Positions 24,941 through 33,882 are shown, numbered from the stretch's first letter. The stretch is 64,000 bases of DNA from an uncultured bacterium (GCA_902802585.1 CADCMR010000001.1:129223-193222), one strand, 5' to 3'. The notes: generated by a model from the sequence alone, not told the origin. Program-made: numbers and translations.

Positions 24941-26380
24941 TCAGGGGCGTTTTTCAATGGGAGGGACCGCGCCGTCCTCCAGCGAGGAATAGTCGGTGCG
25001 TTCGGTCGCGATCCGGACACGTTTCGCGAAGACGCATTCGGCGTCCATGAGCTCGCAGCCGTTGTTTGCCTTGTTGCATCCGCAGGAGCCGTTTGCAAGC
25101 CCCTTCGGGCAGGTCTCCGGGCAGACGTAATCGGTCCGCGGCAGCCGGCACAGGTCGCAACCCCGGCACGAGACGAGGAGCTTTTTGGTCAGGCGGCGTT
25201 CCCGCGCAGGGAGCTTGTCCGCGTTTGCGAAGAGCGCGCCCGCGAGCTTGCGGCGGAACTTTTCCGACCCGGCAAGCGGGCGGATTCCCGACTCGAAGGA
25301 AAGCTGTCCGGCGGGGAGCTCGGTCTCCAGCAGTTTGTCGAAGAGGTAGAATTCGTTCGGATACGGCGCCATGTCGAGCCGGTCGTAATACTCCCGGAAG
25401 GCGGCGCGCCAGTCCTCGAAGGTCTGGAATTCCCGGAATGCCTCGCGGACTTTCTGGAAGACCGTTTCGAGCGTGGAGACGTTCGTGACGCCCGCGATCT
25501 GGACGGCGCTGAACCCGAGCAGGCGCGCCCCGGCGGCGTGGATCTGGATGCGGCGCAGCTGGGCGGCCTCGAACTGCGCGAACGAGTGGGCGCGCTCGAT
25601 CTTCAGGAGTTTCTCGAAATCGGGCGAGATGCTCACTCCGTGGAATCCGCCCGCGCAGACCTGTTCGGCGTTGTCGGGCGTCAGGAACATCATGCGCGCC
25701 ACGGTCGGGATGTTGATTTCGCGGCGGAAGAGGTTCCAGACCAGTTCCTGGAGCTTCCTCATGTCCCAGCCGTACTGGGCGACCAGGTAGTCCGCCCCGT
25801 TCGCGAGCTTGCGGAACATCTTGAACGACTGCGCCAGTGCGGATTCCGGCGTGTACTGGTACGGATTGACCGTCGCGCCGATGGAGATCGAAGGCAGTCC
25901 GGCGTCCCGGAGCGCGCCGAGGATGTTGACGCTTTCCAGAAAAACGTGCTTGCGCGTTTCCTCCTCGCTTTCGCCGGGGACCGCCGCGCCCGTCACTGCG
26001 CAGAAATTCTTGAATCCCTCGGAATGTGCGTGCCGGACCGATTCCAGGATGTCCTTGAGCGTGTTGTCGCGTCCGTGCACGTAGAGGATGTGGCGGTCGC
26101 GGGAGTACTTGCACAGCTCCGCGGCGAACTGTACCATGTCGAGCGCGTAGCCCGCGGGCGCTTCGTTGACGAACGCGATGGACGCCTTCGGTCCCTCCTG
26201 CGAATGGACCAGGTACTCGAAATCGGACGCGCGGCGCACGGCGTCGGCCAGCGGCGTGTCGGCGGACGGGACGGGGAGCTCGGCGATGAGCTGGAACTCG
26301 CCGAGGTCGAACCTCTGCTTGAACCGGTTCTCGTTGGTTCCGTCGAAATTCATTTCCAGCTGGATGGATTCCCGGGTCAT
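24941..26380 (-). CDS. Methylenetetrahydrofolate reductase-like protein with MTHFR_C domain
   Basis: A 479-residue protein in two parts. Residues 25-310 resemble the MetF barrel: VHGRDNTLKDIL near 101, FCAVTGA near 127 and ANGADYLVAQYGWD near 192. Residues 395-460 form a cysteine-rich block with CRGCDLC, then CPKGLANGSCGC and CELMDAECVF. That block is the pattern of the MTHFR C-terminal domain (PF12225) found in MetV partners of anaerobic reductases. It would interconvert methylene- and methyl-tetrahydrofolate, probably with an Fe-S cluster passing electrons (inference). The usual VTGD Asp near 132 is Ala here. It overlaps the dead-hydrolase gene by four bases (ATGA). Confidence 0.82.
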   Translation of the reverse strand: MTRESIQLEMNFDGTNENRFKQRFDLGEFQLIAELPVPSADTPLADAVRRASDFEYLVHSQEGPKASIAFVNEAPAGYALDMVQFAAELCKYSRDRHILYVHGRDNTLKDILESVRHAHSEGFKNFCAVTGAAVPGESEEETRKHVFLESVNILGALRDAGLPSISIGATVNPYQYTPESALAQSFKMFRKLANGADYLVAQYGWDMRKLQELVWNLFRREINIPTVARMMFLTPDNAEQVCAGGFHGVSISPDFEKLLKIERAHSFAQFEAAQLRRIQIHAAGARLLGFSAVQIAGVTNVSTLETVFQKVREAFREFQTFEDWRAAFREYYDRLDMAPYPNEFYLFDKLLETELPAGQLSFESGIRPLAGSEKFRRKLAGALFANADKLPARERRLTKKLLVSCRGCDLCRLPRTDYVCPETCPKGLANGSCGCNKANNGCELMDAECVFAKRVRIATERTDYSSLEDGAVPPIEKRP

Positions 26381-27258
26381 GGCTTTGTCTTTCCTTCTTC
26401 AAAAAATTCCCTGACATTGGTGATGAACTCCGCCGGATCGTCCTCCATAAGGAACCGCCCGGCGAGAGGCAGTATGACGACTTTCGCGGACGGGAAATAC
26501 TCCGTCCATTTCCGCAGGGCGCGCCTGGTGTAGAGCCAGTCCTTTCCTCCCCACAGAATCAGTGCGCGCTTATCCCGGAGCTGCCAGATCTCCGTCTCGA
26601 TCTCGATCATGGACTGCGCCGACTTGTCCTCCGGGGCGCACGGCAGCGACTTGATGAACTCCATGAGCGCGCAGCGGTCCTCCTTCTGCGGGAACGGCAT
26701 CAGGTACGCGTCGCGGACGAGCTTCGGATACCGCATGGGCGGACGGAGGAAGAAATTGAACTTATTGACGAGGATGTTCCCGAGGACGGGAACCTTGCAG
26801 ATGCGGAGCCGGAACGGCAGCGAGAAATCGGAGAACGACATGGCGTTCATGATGATGAAGGACTCGACGCTTTCCGGGTGGCGGGCGGCGTAGCCCATGC
26901 CGATGGCGGCGCCGCGCCCGTGCATCACGAGCGTGATATGGTCGCTGATCCCGAGGTGGTTGAGCAGGCGCTCCAGGTGCTCGATGTGGTTCTCAATGCG
27001 GTAGTCGAAATTCAGCGGTTTGTCCGAACGTCCGAATCCGAGCTGGTCGTAGGCGACCACCCGCATGGTTGTGCGGAATTCCCGGATCACGCTGCGGAAC
27101 GCGAACGCCGACATCGGGCAGGAATGAATCAGGACCAGCGCGGGGCCGGTCCCTTCATCGAAATAGCACAGGTTCTGGCCGTCGACTTCGAGGAACTTCG
27201 CCTCGAACGGAAAAATTTCCCGGAATCTTTCCCGGTCCTGTGCACCTGGGTCAGACAT
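26377..27258 (-). CDS. Alpha/beta-hydrolase-fold protein lacking catalytic residues
   Basis: A 293-residue protein of the haloalkane dehalogenase/epoxide hydrolase type. The fold is clear: LVLIHSCPMSAFAFR near 42, VAYDQLGFGRSDKP near 68, and the cap region in the middle. The nucleophile elbow reads VMHGRGAAIG, with Gly where the family has Ser or Asp. The catalytic His block reads PLAGRFLMEDDPAEF, with Arg in place of His. The acid is perhaps kept in WGGKDWLY. Two of three catalytic residues are missing, so an enzymatic hydrolase role is unlikely. It starts 24 bases after the zinc-ribbon gene and overlaps the MTHFR-like gene, suggesting a shared operon. Confidence 0.85.
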   Translation of the reverse strand: MSDPGAQDRERFREIFPFEAKFLEVDGQNLCYFDEGTGPALVLIHSCPMSAFAFRSVIREFRTTMRVVAYDQLGFGRSDKPLNFDYRIENHIEHLERLLNHLGISDHITLVMHGRGAAIGMGYAARHPESVESFIIMNAMSFSDFSLPFRLRICKVPVLGNILVNKFNFFLRPPMRYPKLVRDAYLMPFPQKEDRCALMEFIKSLPCAPEDKSAQSMIEIETEIWQLRDKRALILWGGKDWLYTRRALRKWTEYFPSAKVVILPLAGRFLMEDDPAEFITNVREFFEEGKTKP

Positions 27259-27282
27259 GTCGAGCCGACGGCCTTTGCGGAA

Positions 27283-28437
27283 TCAGTAGCGGTTGCGAGA
27301 GCTTCTGCTGCTGCGGGAGTTATAATTATTATTGTTGCGGTCGCGGCGGCGGTCCTCGCGTTCCTGTCTTCTTCTTTCGTTTTCCTCACGCATCTGGCGG
27401 TCGCGTTCCTCTTTCTCCTGTCTCTTGCGTTCGGCTTCTTCCTCCGCCTTGCGCTTGCGCTCCTCGGCTTCCTGTTTCTTCTTCTCGTTATACTCCTCGA
27501 TCTTGCGCTTGCGCTCTTCCTCTTCCTGTTTCTTTTTCTCGGCGGCTTCTTCCGCCTTGCGCTTCTTTTCTTCCGCAAGCTGTTTCTTGCGTTCGGCGGC
27601 TTCCTGCTCCTTTTCGGAGAGCGCGGCGGTGGAGCCGCCCTTCAGCGCGGCGACGCCGGCGGAGGCGGACGCCTGGGGCACGTAGGAGGAAGAACCGCCG
27701 CCCTTGCCGAACTCGACGGTCATGCCGTCGGCGCCGAACTCAACGTTCTTGGCGCGGGAGAAGAAGTTCATGATCTCCTCGTTGTCGATAAGCGGGGTGA
27801 ATCCGTCGAGGAAGGTGTGCGTGCTGACGAGGACGGGGAGGCGACCGATGTCGAGGCGCTTGACGTCGAGCGACAGCGGCGGGGTCACGTCCTTGGAGTC
27901 GTCGGACGGCGTGTTGAACACGATGTTGCCGTGGATGGTGTAAATCACGGGCACTTTTTCCTTGATGGAAATCCAGAGGTAGATCACAGGCTCATTCTTT
28001 TCCTCGTCGTACACGACTTCGGCGTTCGTGACCTTCGCGAAGGAGTCGATCTCGGAGAGCGGACCCACAACCTTGGCGTGGAGCATGCGGTTGAGTTCCG
28101 GATAGGAATACTTCACCTTGCCGACGGTGGTTCCGGAGACGGCGGCGTTGTATTTCTGAACGGCGCTCGCCTCGGGAACAGACGGTTCTTCGTACTGGCG
28201 GAGGCCGCCGTTATAGAACACTACGCCGAGGAACGCCGCGACGACGAGCAGTCCGAAGCCGGTGGAAATCGCGCTTTTGATGCGTTTCTTGGCGAGTTTG
28301 ATGCTTTTCTCTTTTTCGACGTCCTTCTGCAGTTTGTTCGGATCAATCGCATCCATATCCAGCTTCTCGCCGCATTCCCGGCAGAAGATGCTGCCCATCT
28401 GGTTCTCGAAGCCGCACTTCTGGCATTTGATCATCAT
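27283..28437 (-). CDS. Zinc-ribbon membrane protein with charged coiled-coil tail
   Basis: A 384-residue protein, not assigned to a named family. A zinc ribbon (CQKCG...CRECG, residues 5-24) is followed by one membrane segment (about 57-75) and a folded extracytoplasmic domain (about 100-270). The tail (about 295-365) is almost wholly Lys/Glu/Arg/Ala, a long single helix or coiled coil, ending in a basic Arg/Asn/Ser stretch. The start is the first of two ATGs after AAAGG; a longer frame runs into the promoter. It has its own promoter and heads the operon with the dead hydrolase and the MTHFR-like gene. Confidence 0.82.
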   Translation of the reverse strand: MMIKCQKCGFENQMGSIFCRECGEKLDMDAIDPNKLQKDVEKEKSIKLAKKRIKSAISTGFGLLVVAAFLGVVFYNGGLRQYEEPSVPEASAVQKYNAAVSGTTVGKVKYSYPELNRMLHAKVVGPLSEIDSFAKVTNAEVVYDEEKNEPVIYLWISIKEKVPVIYTIHGNIVFNTPSDDSKDVTPPLSLDVKRLDIGRLPVLVSTHTFLDGFTPLIDNEEIMNFFSRAKNVEFGADGMTVEFGKGGGSSSYVPQASASAGVAALKGGSTAALSEKEQEAAERKKQLAEEKKRKAEEAAEKKKQEEEERKRKIEEYNEKKKQEAEERKRKAEEEAERKRQEKEERDRQMREENERRRQEREDRRRDRNNNNYNSRSSRSSRNRY

Positions 28438-28489
28438 GGTAGGGGGTGCCTTTCTTGTATGTGGTAGTGATAGGAAAAAGTATTCCGAT

Positions 28490-28517
28490 AATATAGCATT
28501 CCGATGCCTTTTATCAA
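28490..28517 (-). promoter_or_regulatory. Promoter of the zinc-ribbon/hydrolase/MTHFR operon
   Basis: On the minus strand TTGATA and TATATT are 16 bases apart with a TGC extension before the -10. It diverges from the xseB promoter about 60 bases away. Confidence 0.8.
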
Positions 28518-28578
28518 GCCGCTTTTCCCATCTTTTTCTCTTTTTTCGGAAAAAAAACGTCTTTCCGCCGCTTTCCAT

Positions 28579-28606
28579 TTGACTATCCTGTTTTCGGATG
28601 TATAAT
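28579..28606 (+). promoter_or_regulatory. Promoter of xseB-mutS
   Basis: TTGACT and TATAAT are separated by 16 bases, the -10 ending 49 bases before the xseB start. Confidence 0.85.
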
Positions 28607-28655
28607 TCTTGATACGATTTTTGTTCAGACCGTTTTTTACAGGGAGACTACCACG

Positions 28656-29021
28656 ATGCCGCAGACAGAAAAGGATTCCGCGCCCGACCGGGAAATGTCG
28701 TTCGAGGAGGCGATGGCGAAGCTCGAAGCGCTCGTCCGCTCCATGGAGAACGGCAACACACGCCTGGAGGACGTGATCGCGTCGTTCGAGGAGGCGAAAC
28801 GCCTTTCCGTCTACTGCCAGCAGAAGCTCGAAACGCTCAAGCGCAAGATCGAAATCCTCACGAAGGACGGTCCCGAAGGTCAGACCTGGGCGCCCTTCCA
28901 GCCCGAGGCGGACGGCGGCGACACCTTCATCCCGCCCGCCCGGAACAATATTGCGTCCTCCCGCGCCGCGGAACCGGACGGCGACGACGGCTTCGACGAA
29001 CCTGACAGCATTCCGTTCTGA
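28656..29021 (+). CDS. xseB: Exodeoxyribonuclease VII small subunit
   Basis: The small subunit of exonuclease VII, several copies of which bind XseA; the complex degrades single-stranded DNA. Residues 14-68 contain the family core (SFEEAMAKLEALVRSMENG, then LEDVIASFEEAKRL). The 121-residue length exceeds the usual 70-85 because of an acidic, apparently disordered tail rich in Pro, Asp and Gly. No xseA is present in the window. It lies 24 bases before mutS and shares its promoter. A GGGAG ribosome site precedes the ATG. Confidence 0.92.
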   Translation: MPQTEKDSAPDREMSFEEAMAKLEALVRSMENGNTRLEDVIASFEEAKRLSVYCQQKLETLKRKIEILTKDGPEGQTWAPFQPEADGGDTFIPPARNNIASSRAAEPDGDDGFDEPDSIPF

Positions 29022-29045
29022 GGCGGCACAGGCACAGCGGCGACC

Positions 29046-31637
29046 ATGAGCAGGACCCCGAAACAGCGTTCCCCCGAGGACTTCGGCGAGAAGAATATCA
29101 CGCCGATGATGAAGCAGTATCTTCAGGCGAAGGCGGAATCCCCTCCCGACTCCATCCTGCTTTTCCGCGCCGGCGATTTCTACGAGATGTTTTTCGAGGA
29201 TGCCCTGCGCGCCGCCCCGATCCTCGACCTGGTCCTGACCCACCGCGCCAACAACCCGATGTGCGGCGTGCCGTACCGCGCCGTCGACGCCTACATTCCG
29301 AAACTGCTTGATGCCGGGCTGAAAGTCGCCGTGGCGGAGCAGATGGAGGACCCGGCGCTCGCGAAGGGCCTGGTCCAGCGCGCCATCACACGCGTCATCA
29401 CGCCAGGCACCATCCTCGACGCGTCGTTCCTGAAGCCGGGCGACAACAACTTCCTCTGCGCGGTCGTTGCCGAGGACAAGGACGTCTTCGGGCTCGCCTG
29501 GCTCGACATCAGCACCGCCGAATTCCAGACCGAACGCCTCGACACCCGCGAAGCCTTCGAGAGCGAACTCCAGCGCCTCCAGCCCCGCGAATGCCTCATC
29601 CCGCGCACCCTCTACGACCAATGGGAGCAGACCGGCGGACGCCCCGTGCTGATCCGCCCGATCCTCTGGACTCCGCTCGACGACTGGATCTTCTCCTACG
29701 AACACACCTCCGAACTCCTGAAACGCCAGTTCTCCGTCGCCGTGCTTGATGGCTTCGGGCTAAGGGACTGCGCGTGCGGCGTCCGCGCCGCTGGAGCCGT
29801 GCTGCATTACGCGGGCGAAAACCTCCGCCGCAGCACCGGGCACATCGTCTCCATCCGCCGCAACTACAGCGAACAATACCTCGGGCTCGACCCTGTCTGC
29901 CAGCGCAACCTGGAACTCGTCGACGCGCTCCACGGCGGCGGCCGCGAGGGCACGCTCCTGCAGGTCCTCGACCGCACCTCCACCGCCATGGGCTCCCGCC
30001 TCATGCGCAGCTGGCTCCTGAAACCGCTCCGCGACGTCGACGCGATCGTAGAGCGCCAGGACGTCGTCGGGCTCATGAAGGACGAGGCTCTGACCCGGCA
30101 GGAGATCCGCGAGACCCTGCTCTCCATCCGCGACATGGAACGCCTCACTGCCAAGCTCAACGCGGGCGCGCTCACCCCGCGCGACCTGCTTGCGCTCGGA
30201 CACAGCCTCTCCGTCCTGCCCGGCCTCAAGATGATCCTGAACGCCTATGACCTGCCGCTCGTCGAACGCATCCGCGACGGTCTCGGCGACTTCCCCGAGC
30301 TCACTTCGCGCATCTTCGCCGCCATCGCCGACGATCCCCCGGCGGACATGGCGGAGGGCGGATTCATCCGCGAGGGCTTCAACCACGACCTCGACGTCTT
30401 CCGGTCCGCCATTACCGACGGCAAGTCCTGGATCGCCGCGCTTCAGGCGAAGGAGCAGGAGCGTACCGGCATCAAGAGCCTGAAGGTGCATTTCAACGGC
30501 GTCTTCGGCTACTACATCGAAATCTCGAAGAGCAACCTCGCGCGCGTCCCCGACGACTACGTCCGTAAACAGACGCTCGTCAACGCCGAACGCTTCATCA
30601 CGCCCGAACTCAAGGAGATGGAAAGCAAAATCCTCGGCGCGTCCGACAAGGCGGTCTCCCTCGAAAAACAGCTCTTCGACGAACTCCGCACTTACGCGCG
30701 CACCTTCACCGGCGAGATCCAGAAGGCGGCGTTCTCCGTCGCCCGTCTCGACGTCCTCACCGCCCTCGGCGAATGCGCCTCCAAATACCGTTACTGCCGC
30801 CCGCACGTCGCGGACGACGACGTCCTGCGCATCGTCGCCGGACGCCACCCCGTGCTCGACGCGAAGATGGAATCCGAACGCTTCGTGCCGAACGACACGC
30901 TGCTGGACGGCGCGGACAACCGCATGATGATCATCACCGGTCCGAATATGGCCGGCAAATCCACCTATATCCGCCAGACCGCGCTCCTTGTCATCATGGC
31001 GCAGATGGGCTCCTTCATCCCCGCTGACGAGGCGCATATCGGGCTTGTGGACCGCGTGTTTACCCGCGTCGGGGCAATGGACGACCTCGCGCGTGGCCAG
31101 AGCACGTTCATGGTCGAGATGATCGAGACCGCGAACATCCTGAACCACGCCACGAGCAAGAGCCTCGTGATTCTCGATGAGATCGGACGCGGCACCAGCA
31201 CGTTCGACGGCCTTTCCATCGCGCTCTCCGTCGCCGAATACCTCCTCGACCATCCCTCCGCCCGCGCGCGCACCCAGTTCGCCACCCATTACCACGAAAT
31301 GACCGAGCTCGCCCTCACGCGCAAGGGCGTGAAAAACTACAACGTCGCCGTCCGCGAATACGGCGACCAGATCATCTTCCTGCGCCAGATTGTCCCCGGA
31401 GCCGCCGACAAGAGCTACGGCATCCACGTCGCCAAGCTCGCCGGACTCCCCAACGACGTGATCGTCCGCGCCCGCGAAATCCTCGAAAACCTCGAGGAAA
31501 ACGCCATCGCCGACGCCGGGATGCCGTCCTACACGCGCCCCATCCTCCGCGAACGCCACGCGAAGTTCCACGCGAAAAAGACGCGCAAGACCACGACGGA
31601 CGAGGACAACGAGCCCGAACAGCCCACCCTGTTCTGA
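29046..31637 (+). CDS. mutS: DNA mismatch repair protein MutS
   Basis: MutS recognises base mismatches and small loops and starts mismatch repair as an ATP-driven clamp. The 863 residues have the family length and order. The mismatch-contact motif in FRAGDFYEMFFEDA is near 42, connector and lever regions follow, and the ATPase domain shows Walker A GPNMAGKST near 632. DEIGRGTSTFDG follows near 712 and TQFATHYHEM near 740. The C-terminal tail is Lys/Glu-rich. No mutL lies in the window. The Shine-Dalgarno sequence is weak, so expression may depend on coupling to xseB. Confidence 0.98.
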   Translation: MSRTPKQRSPEDFGEKNITPMMKQYLQAKAESPPDSILLFRAGDFYEMFFEDALRAAPILDLVLTHRANNPMCGVPYRAVDAYIPKLLDAGLKVAVAEQMEDPALAKGLVQRAITRVITPGTILDASFLKPGDNNFLCAVVAEDKDVFGLAWLDISTAEFQTERLDTREAFESELQRLQPRECLIPRTLYDQWEQTGGRPVLIRPILWTPLDDWIFSYEHTSELLKRQFSVAVLDGFGLRDCACGVRAAGAVLHYAGENLRRSTGHIVSIRRNYSEQYLGLDPVCQRNLELVDALHGGGREGTLLQVLDRTSTAMGSRLMRSWLLKPLRDVDAIVERQDVVGLMKDEALTRQEIRETLLSIRDMERLTAKLNAGALTPRDLLALGHSLSVLPGLKMILNAYDLPLVERIRDGLGDFPELTSRIFAAIADDPPADMAEGGFIREGFNHDLDVFRSAITDGKSWIAALQAKEQERTGIKSLKVHFNGVFGYYIEISKSNLARVPDDYVRKQTLVNAERFITPELKEMESKILGASDKAVSLEKQLFDELRTYARTFTGEIQKAAFSVARLDVLTALGECASKYRYCRPHVADDDVLRIVAGRHPVLDAKMESERFVPNDTLLDGADNRMMIITGPNMAGKSTYIRQTALLVIMAQMGSFIPADEAHIGLVDRVFTRVGAMDDLARGQSTFMVEMIETANILNHATSKSLVILDEIGRGTSTFDGLSIALSVAEYLLDHPSARARTQFATHYHEMTELALTRKGVKNYNVAVREYGDQIIFLRQIVPGAADKSYGIHVAKLAGLPNDVIVRAREILENLEENAIADAGMPSYTRPILRERHAKFHAKKTRKTTTDEDNEPEQPTLF

Positions 31638-31695
31638 GCTTTTCTATCCGTCATTTCCGACGGAAAACGTCCCGCAATACACATGAAATCTCAAA

Positions 31696-32358
31696 ATGGA
31701 AAACAAAAGAGAAGACACCCGGCCGGATACGAGGCGAAAAAGCCTTCGAGGGATAATTCGGTTCATTTTCCTGTTTCTGCTTGTCGTTTTGCTGGTGTGG
31801 ATTGTTCTCACGATTGTCGTTTGGATTCATCTCGGTCCGACCACGTCCGAGGATCCTGATGGATTGCAGACATATACTACTTTCAATCAGGATATTTTGA
31901 AACCGCTGGAAGAGAAATACGAGTTCGAGTTGCCCGTGTTTCTTCGTTTGACGGATGATGGTGTTTTTGAGCTTGGTCTCTACATCACGGAGCAGGACAG
32001 GATGATCGAACTCATGCGGGAAATCCATGCGCTGAAAACGCGCTCGCAGGTCATCGATAAAATGGCGGTCGATGTGAAGATATCCTGCGTGTCGCCGCGA
32101 CAGGGACAAACCTTGCGTTTCCAGACTACCTTTCTGATCATCCGCACCGTCATGCCCGGCGAATCCGGCTACACCGGGAAACCCGCCCGGACCACCGATG
32201 TGCGGATTTGGAACGGGAGAGGTGAAAAGTTTTTTCCTCAGGACAAGCTTTTCGGTCCCGACGGCGCAACGGACGAGATCGAAACGTTCATCCGGTCTCT
32301 GCTGGACGTGCCCGCCGAGGAGAAAAGAGACTGGAAACCTGAGATAGAGGCAAGGTGA
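31696..32358 (+). CDS. Membrane-anchored protein, unknown function
   Basis: A 220-residue protein. A basic start is followed by one membrane segment (about residues 22-44) and a soluble domain with predicted strand-helix pattern (TYTTFNQDILKPLEEKYEFELPV near 64). No family is recognised. The base composition looks more AT-rich than its neighbours, with more A/T-ending codons, which may mark later acquisition or decay. After its stop the same frame stays open for 35 more codons encoding another membrane-like stretch, described separately. It lies 58 bases after mutS with no good terminator between. Confidence 0.65.
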   Translation: MENKREDTRPDTRRKSLRGIIRFIFLFLLVVLLVWIVLTIVVWIHLGPTTSEDPDGLQTYTTFNQDILKPLEEKYEFELPVFLRLTDDGVFELGLYITEQDRMIELMREIHALKTRSQVIDKMAVDVKISCVSPRQGQTLRFQTTFLIIRTVMPGESGYTGKPARTTDVRIWNGRGEKFFPQDKLFGPDGATDEIETFIRSLLDVPAEEKRDWKPEIEAR

Positions 32359-32537
32359 TTTATTGAATTAGGCTTTATTGGCTTTCTTCTGCTGATCATC
32401 CCGATCGCGCTAATCATAACAACGCTCATGGATGAAGATTTGAGAACATTTCGGATCATTATGTGATTTTGACCATTCTCGTGTTCACGATTCCGTTTAT
32501 CATGCTTTTTGTTAAATATCTTCTAGTAGACTGGTAG
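32359..32537 (+). pseudogene. Decayed remnant encoding two membrane segments in two frames
   Basis: Directly after the previous stop, and in its frame, codons read ELGFIGFLLLIIPIALIITT and then MDEDLRTF, a membrane-type helix ending at a TGA at 32464. The next frame then continues with VILTILVFTIPFIMLFVKYL up to a TAG at 32535. Two hydrophobic helices in adjacent frames without proper starts look like a small membrane-protein gene broken by a frameshift. A sequencing error is the alternative. The 50 bases after it before the methyltransferase gene hold nothing I can identify. Confidence 0.45.
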
Positions 32538-32587
32538 TCAAGGGGGATCAACGGCTTGTCCCTGTGCCGTCGCGAAGCACGGCGCTG

Positions 32588-33232
32588 CTACAGTCCGGGA
32601 CTTGTCCTGGGGCGGTTCCAATCGGGCTGATAGAGCCAGATCGACCAGGGGAGGGGCTTTTCCGGGGGACAGCGCCAGGCGTCCTTCAGCAGACGGTTCC
32701 AGTTGCGGCGACCCTCCAGCGCGAACGCCCGGTAGTCGCAGTAATACATCACGTATGCCTTCGCTTCGCGACCGGATTCGAGCTTGGAGAGGAAAGCGTC
32801 AAGCACGCAAACGTCGAAAGGGTTATAGAGCCAGAAGACGGTGCCGTCGCGCGGCAGCACGTCGAGGATGTTCCCGTTCAGGATCGACACCTGCGGATAG
32901 CCCTCAAAGCGTTTCTCCGTGACCGCGGCGACGTCCGGGTCCAGCTCGACGCCGTAATACTTCCTGCACGGCGACTTTTTGAGCAGAAGCCAGCTGATGA
33001 CGCGCCCGAATCCGCATCCGACGTCCACGAAAACGTCGTTCGCGTCCAGCGGGAAATCGCGGAACATCATTTCGATCGCGCCGTACTCCGCGCTCATGGT
33101 CGGGTACGCGCCGAAGTCCTGAAAACGCGATTCGCGCACTTCGGAGAGGGAGATGCCGCCGATCTTCCGGTCGAGACGGTCCTCGTGCCAGGCGCGCAGT
33201 TTCGTCCGCAGGCTCAGAACCGGATTTGCCAT
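32588..33232 (-). CDS. Class I SAM-dependent methyltransferase
   Basis: A 214-residue Rossmann-fold methyltransferase. The SAM-binding motif I reads FVDVGCGFGRV near 68, motif II has YYGVELDP near 92, and an NPF motif (WLYNPFD) near 134 lies where many N-methyltransferases have NPPY-like sequence. The substrate is unknown. The N-terminal 45 residues are basic and helical. It is the last gene of a six-gene minus-strand unit, 9 bases after coaB, and ends without a clear terminator opposite the decayed membrane gene. Confidence 0.82.
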   Translation of the reverse strand: MANPVLSLRTKLRAWHEDRLDRKIGGISLSEVRESRFQDFGAYPTMSAEYGAIEMMFRDFPLDANDVFVDVGCGFGRVISWLLLKKSPCRKYYGVELDPDVAAVTEKRFEGYPQVSILNGNILDVLPRDGTVFWLYNPFDVCVLDAFLSKLESGREAKAYVMYYCDYRAFALEGRRNWNRLLKDAWRCPPEKPLPWSIWLYQPDWNRPRTSPGL

Positions 33233-33241
33233 GGCGGCGCC

Positions 33242-33880
33242 TCAGCAGGACGGGGGCAGCAGGATCGCCAGCAGTTCTTTCGCGAGGGCGTCCTTGCTCT
33301 GGAGCGGGAGTTCAAAGCGGCGACCGTCGGCGGCGAAGAGCGTGACGGCGTTGGTTCCGGCAGCGAATCCGCAGTCGGGGCGCGACACATCGTTCGCGGC
33401 AATCCAGTCGAGGTTTTTCGCGGCGAGCTTGGCGCGGGCGTACTGTTCGAGACCGTCGGTCTCGGCGGCGAATCCGACCAGGATCTGTCCGGGCTTTTTC
33501 TGTTGTCCGAGCGTCTTCAGGATGTCTTCGGTGCGCTTCAGTTCGAGGAAGAGATTGCCGTCGGCCTTCTTCATTTTACGGTCGACGGGATGCGCCGGGG
33601 TGTAGTCCGCCACAGCCGCGCACATCACGACCATGCCGCAGCCGGGGGCGCGGGATTTGACCGCCTCCGCCATGTCGGCGGCGGAGACGACCGGGACGAA
33701 TTCCAGCAGGCCGTCCGGCGGCGTGAGCGCGACCGGACCGGAGACCAGGATTACGTCGTGCCCAGCCTCGATTGCGGCTTTTGCGAGGGCGTAGCCCATT
33801 TTCCCGGTGGACTTGTTGGAGAGGAAGCGGACGGCGTCGACCGCCTCGCGCGTGGGGCCCGCGGTGACGAGGATCCGCAT
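33242..33880 (-). CDS. coaB: Phosphopantothenoylcysteine synthetase, stand-alone CoaB
   Basis: CoaB joins phosphopantothenate and cysteine in coenzyme A synthesis. The 212-residue protein matches the C-terminal half of the usual CoaBC fusion: VTAGPTREAVDAVRFLSNKSTGKMG at the start, VMCAAVADYTPAHP near 108, ELKRTEDIL near 138, and VGFAAETD near 158. The decarboxylase half (CoaC) is absent, so this is a single-domain form; CoaC must be elsewhere. The ATG two bases after the nadK stop is chosen because the longer frame only overlaps nadK. Confidence 0.88.
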   Translation of the reverse strand: MRILVTAGPTREAVDAVRFLSNKSTGKMGYALAKAAIEAGHDVILVSGPVALTPPDGLLEFVPVVSAADMAEAVKSRAPGCGMVVMCAAVADYTPAHPVDRKMKKADGNLFLELKRTEDILKTLGQQKKPGQILVGFAAETDGLEQYARAKLAAKNLDWIAANDVSRPDCGFAAGTNAVTLFAADGRRFELPLQSKDALAKELLAILLPPSC

Positions 33881-33882
33881 GG

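Noticed and set aside
31648-31670. Short CCGTC/GACGG hairpin after mutS
   Set aside because: Five base pairs and no T tail; it could not be called a terminator with confidence.
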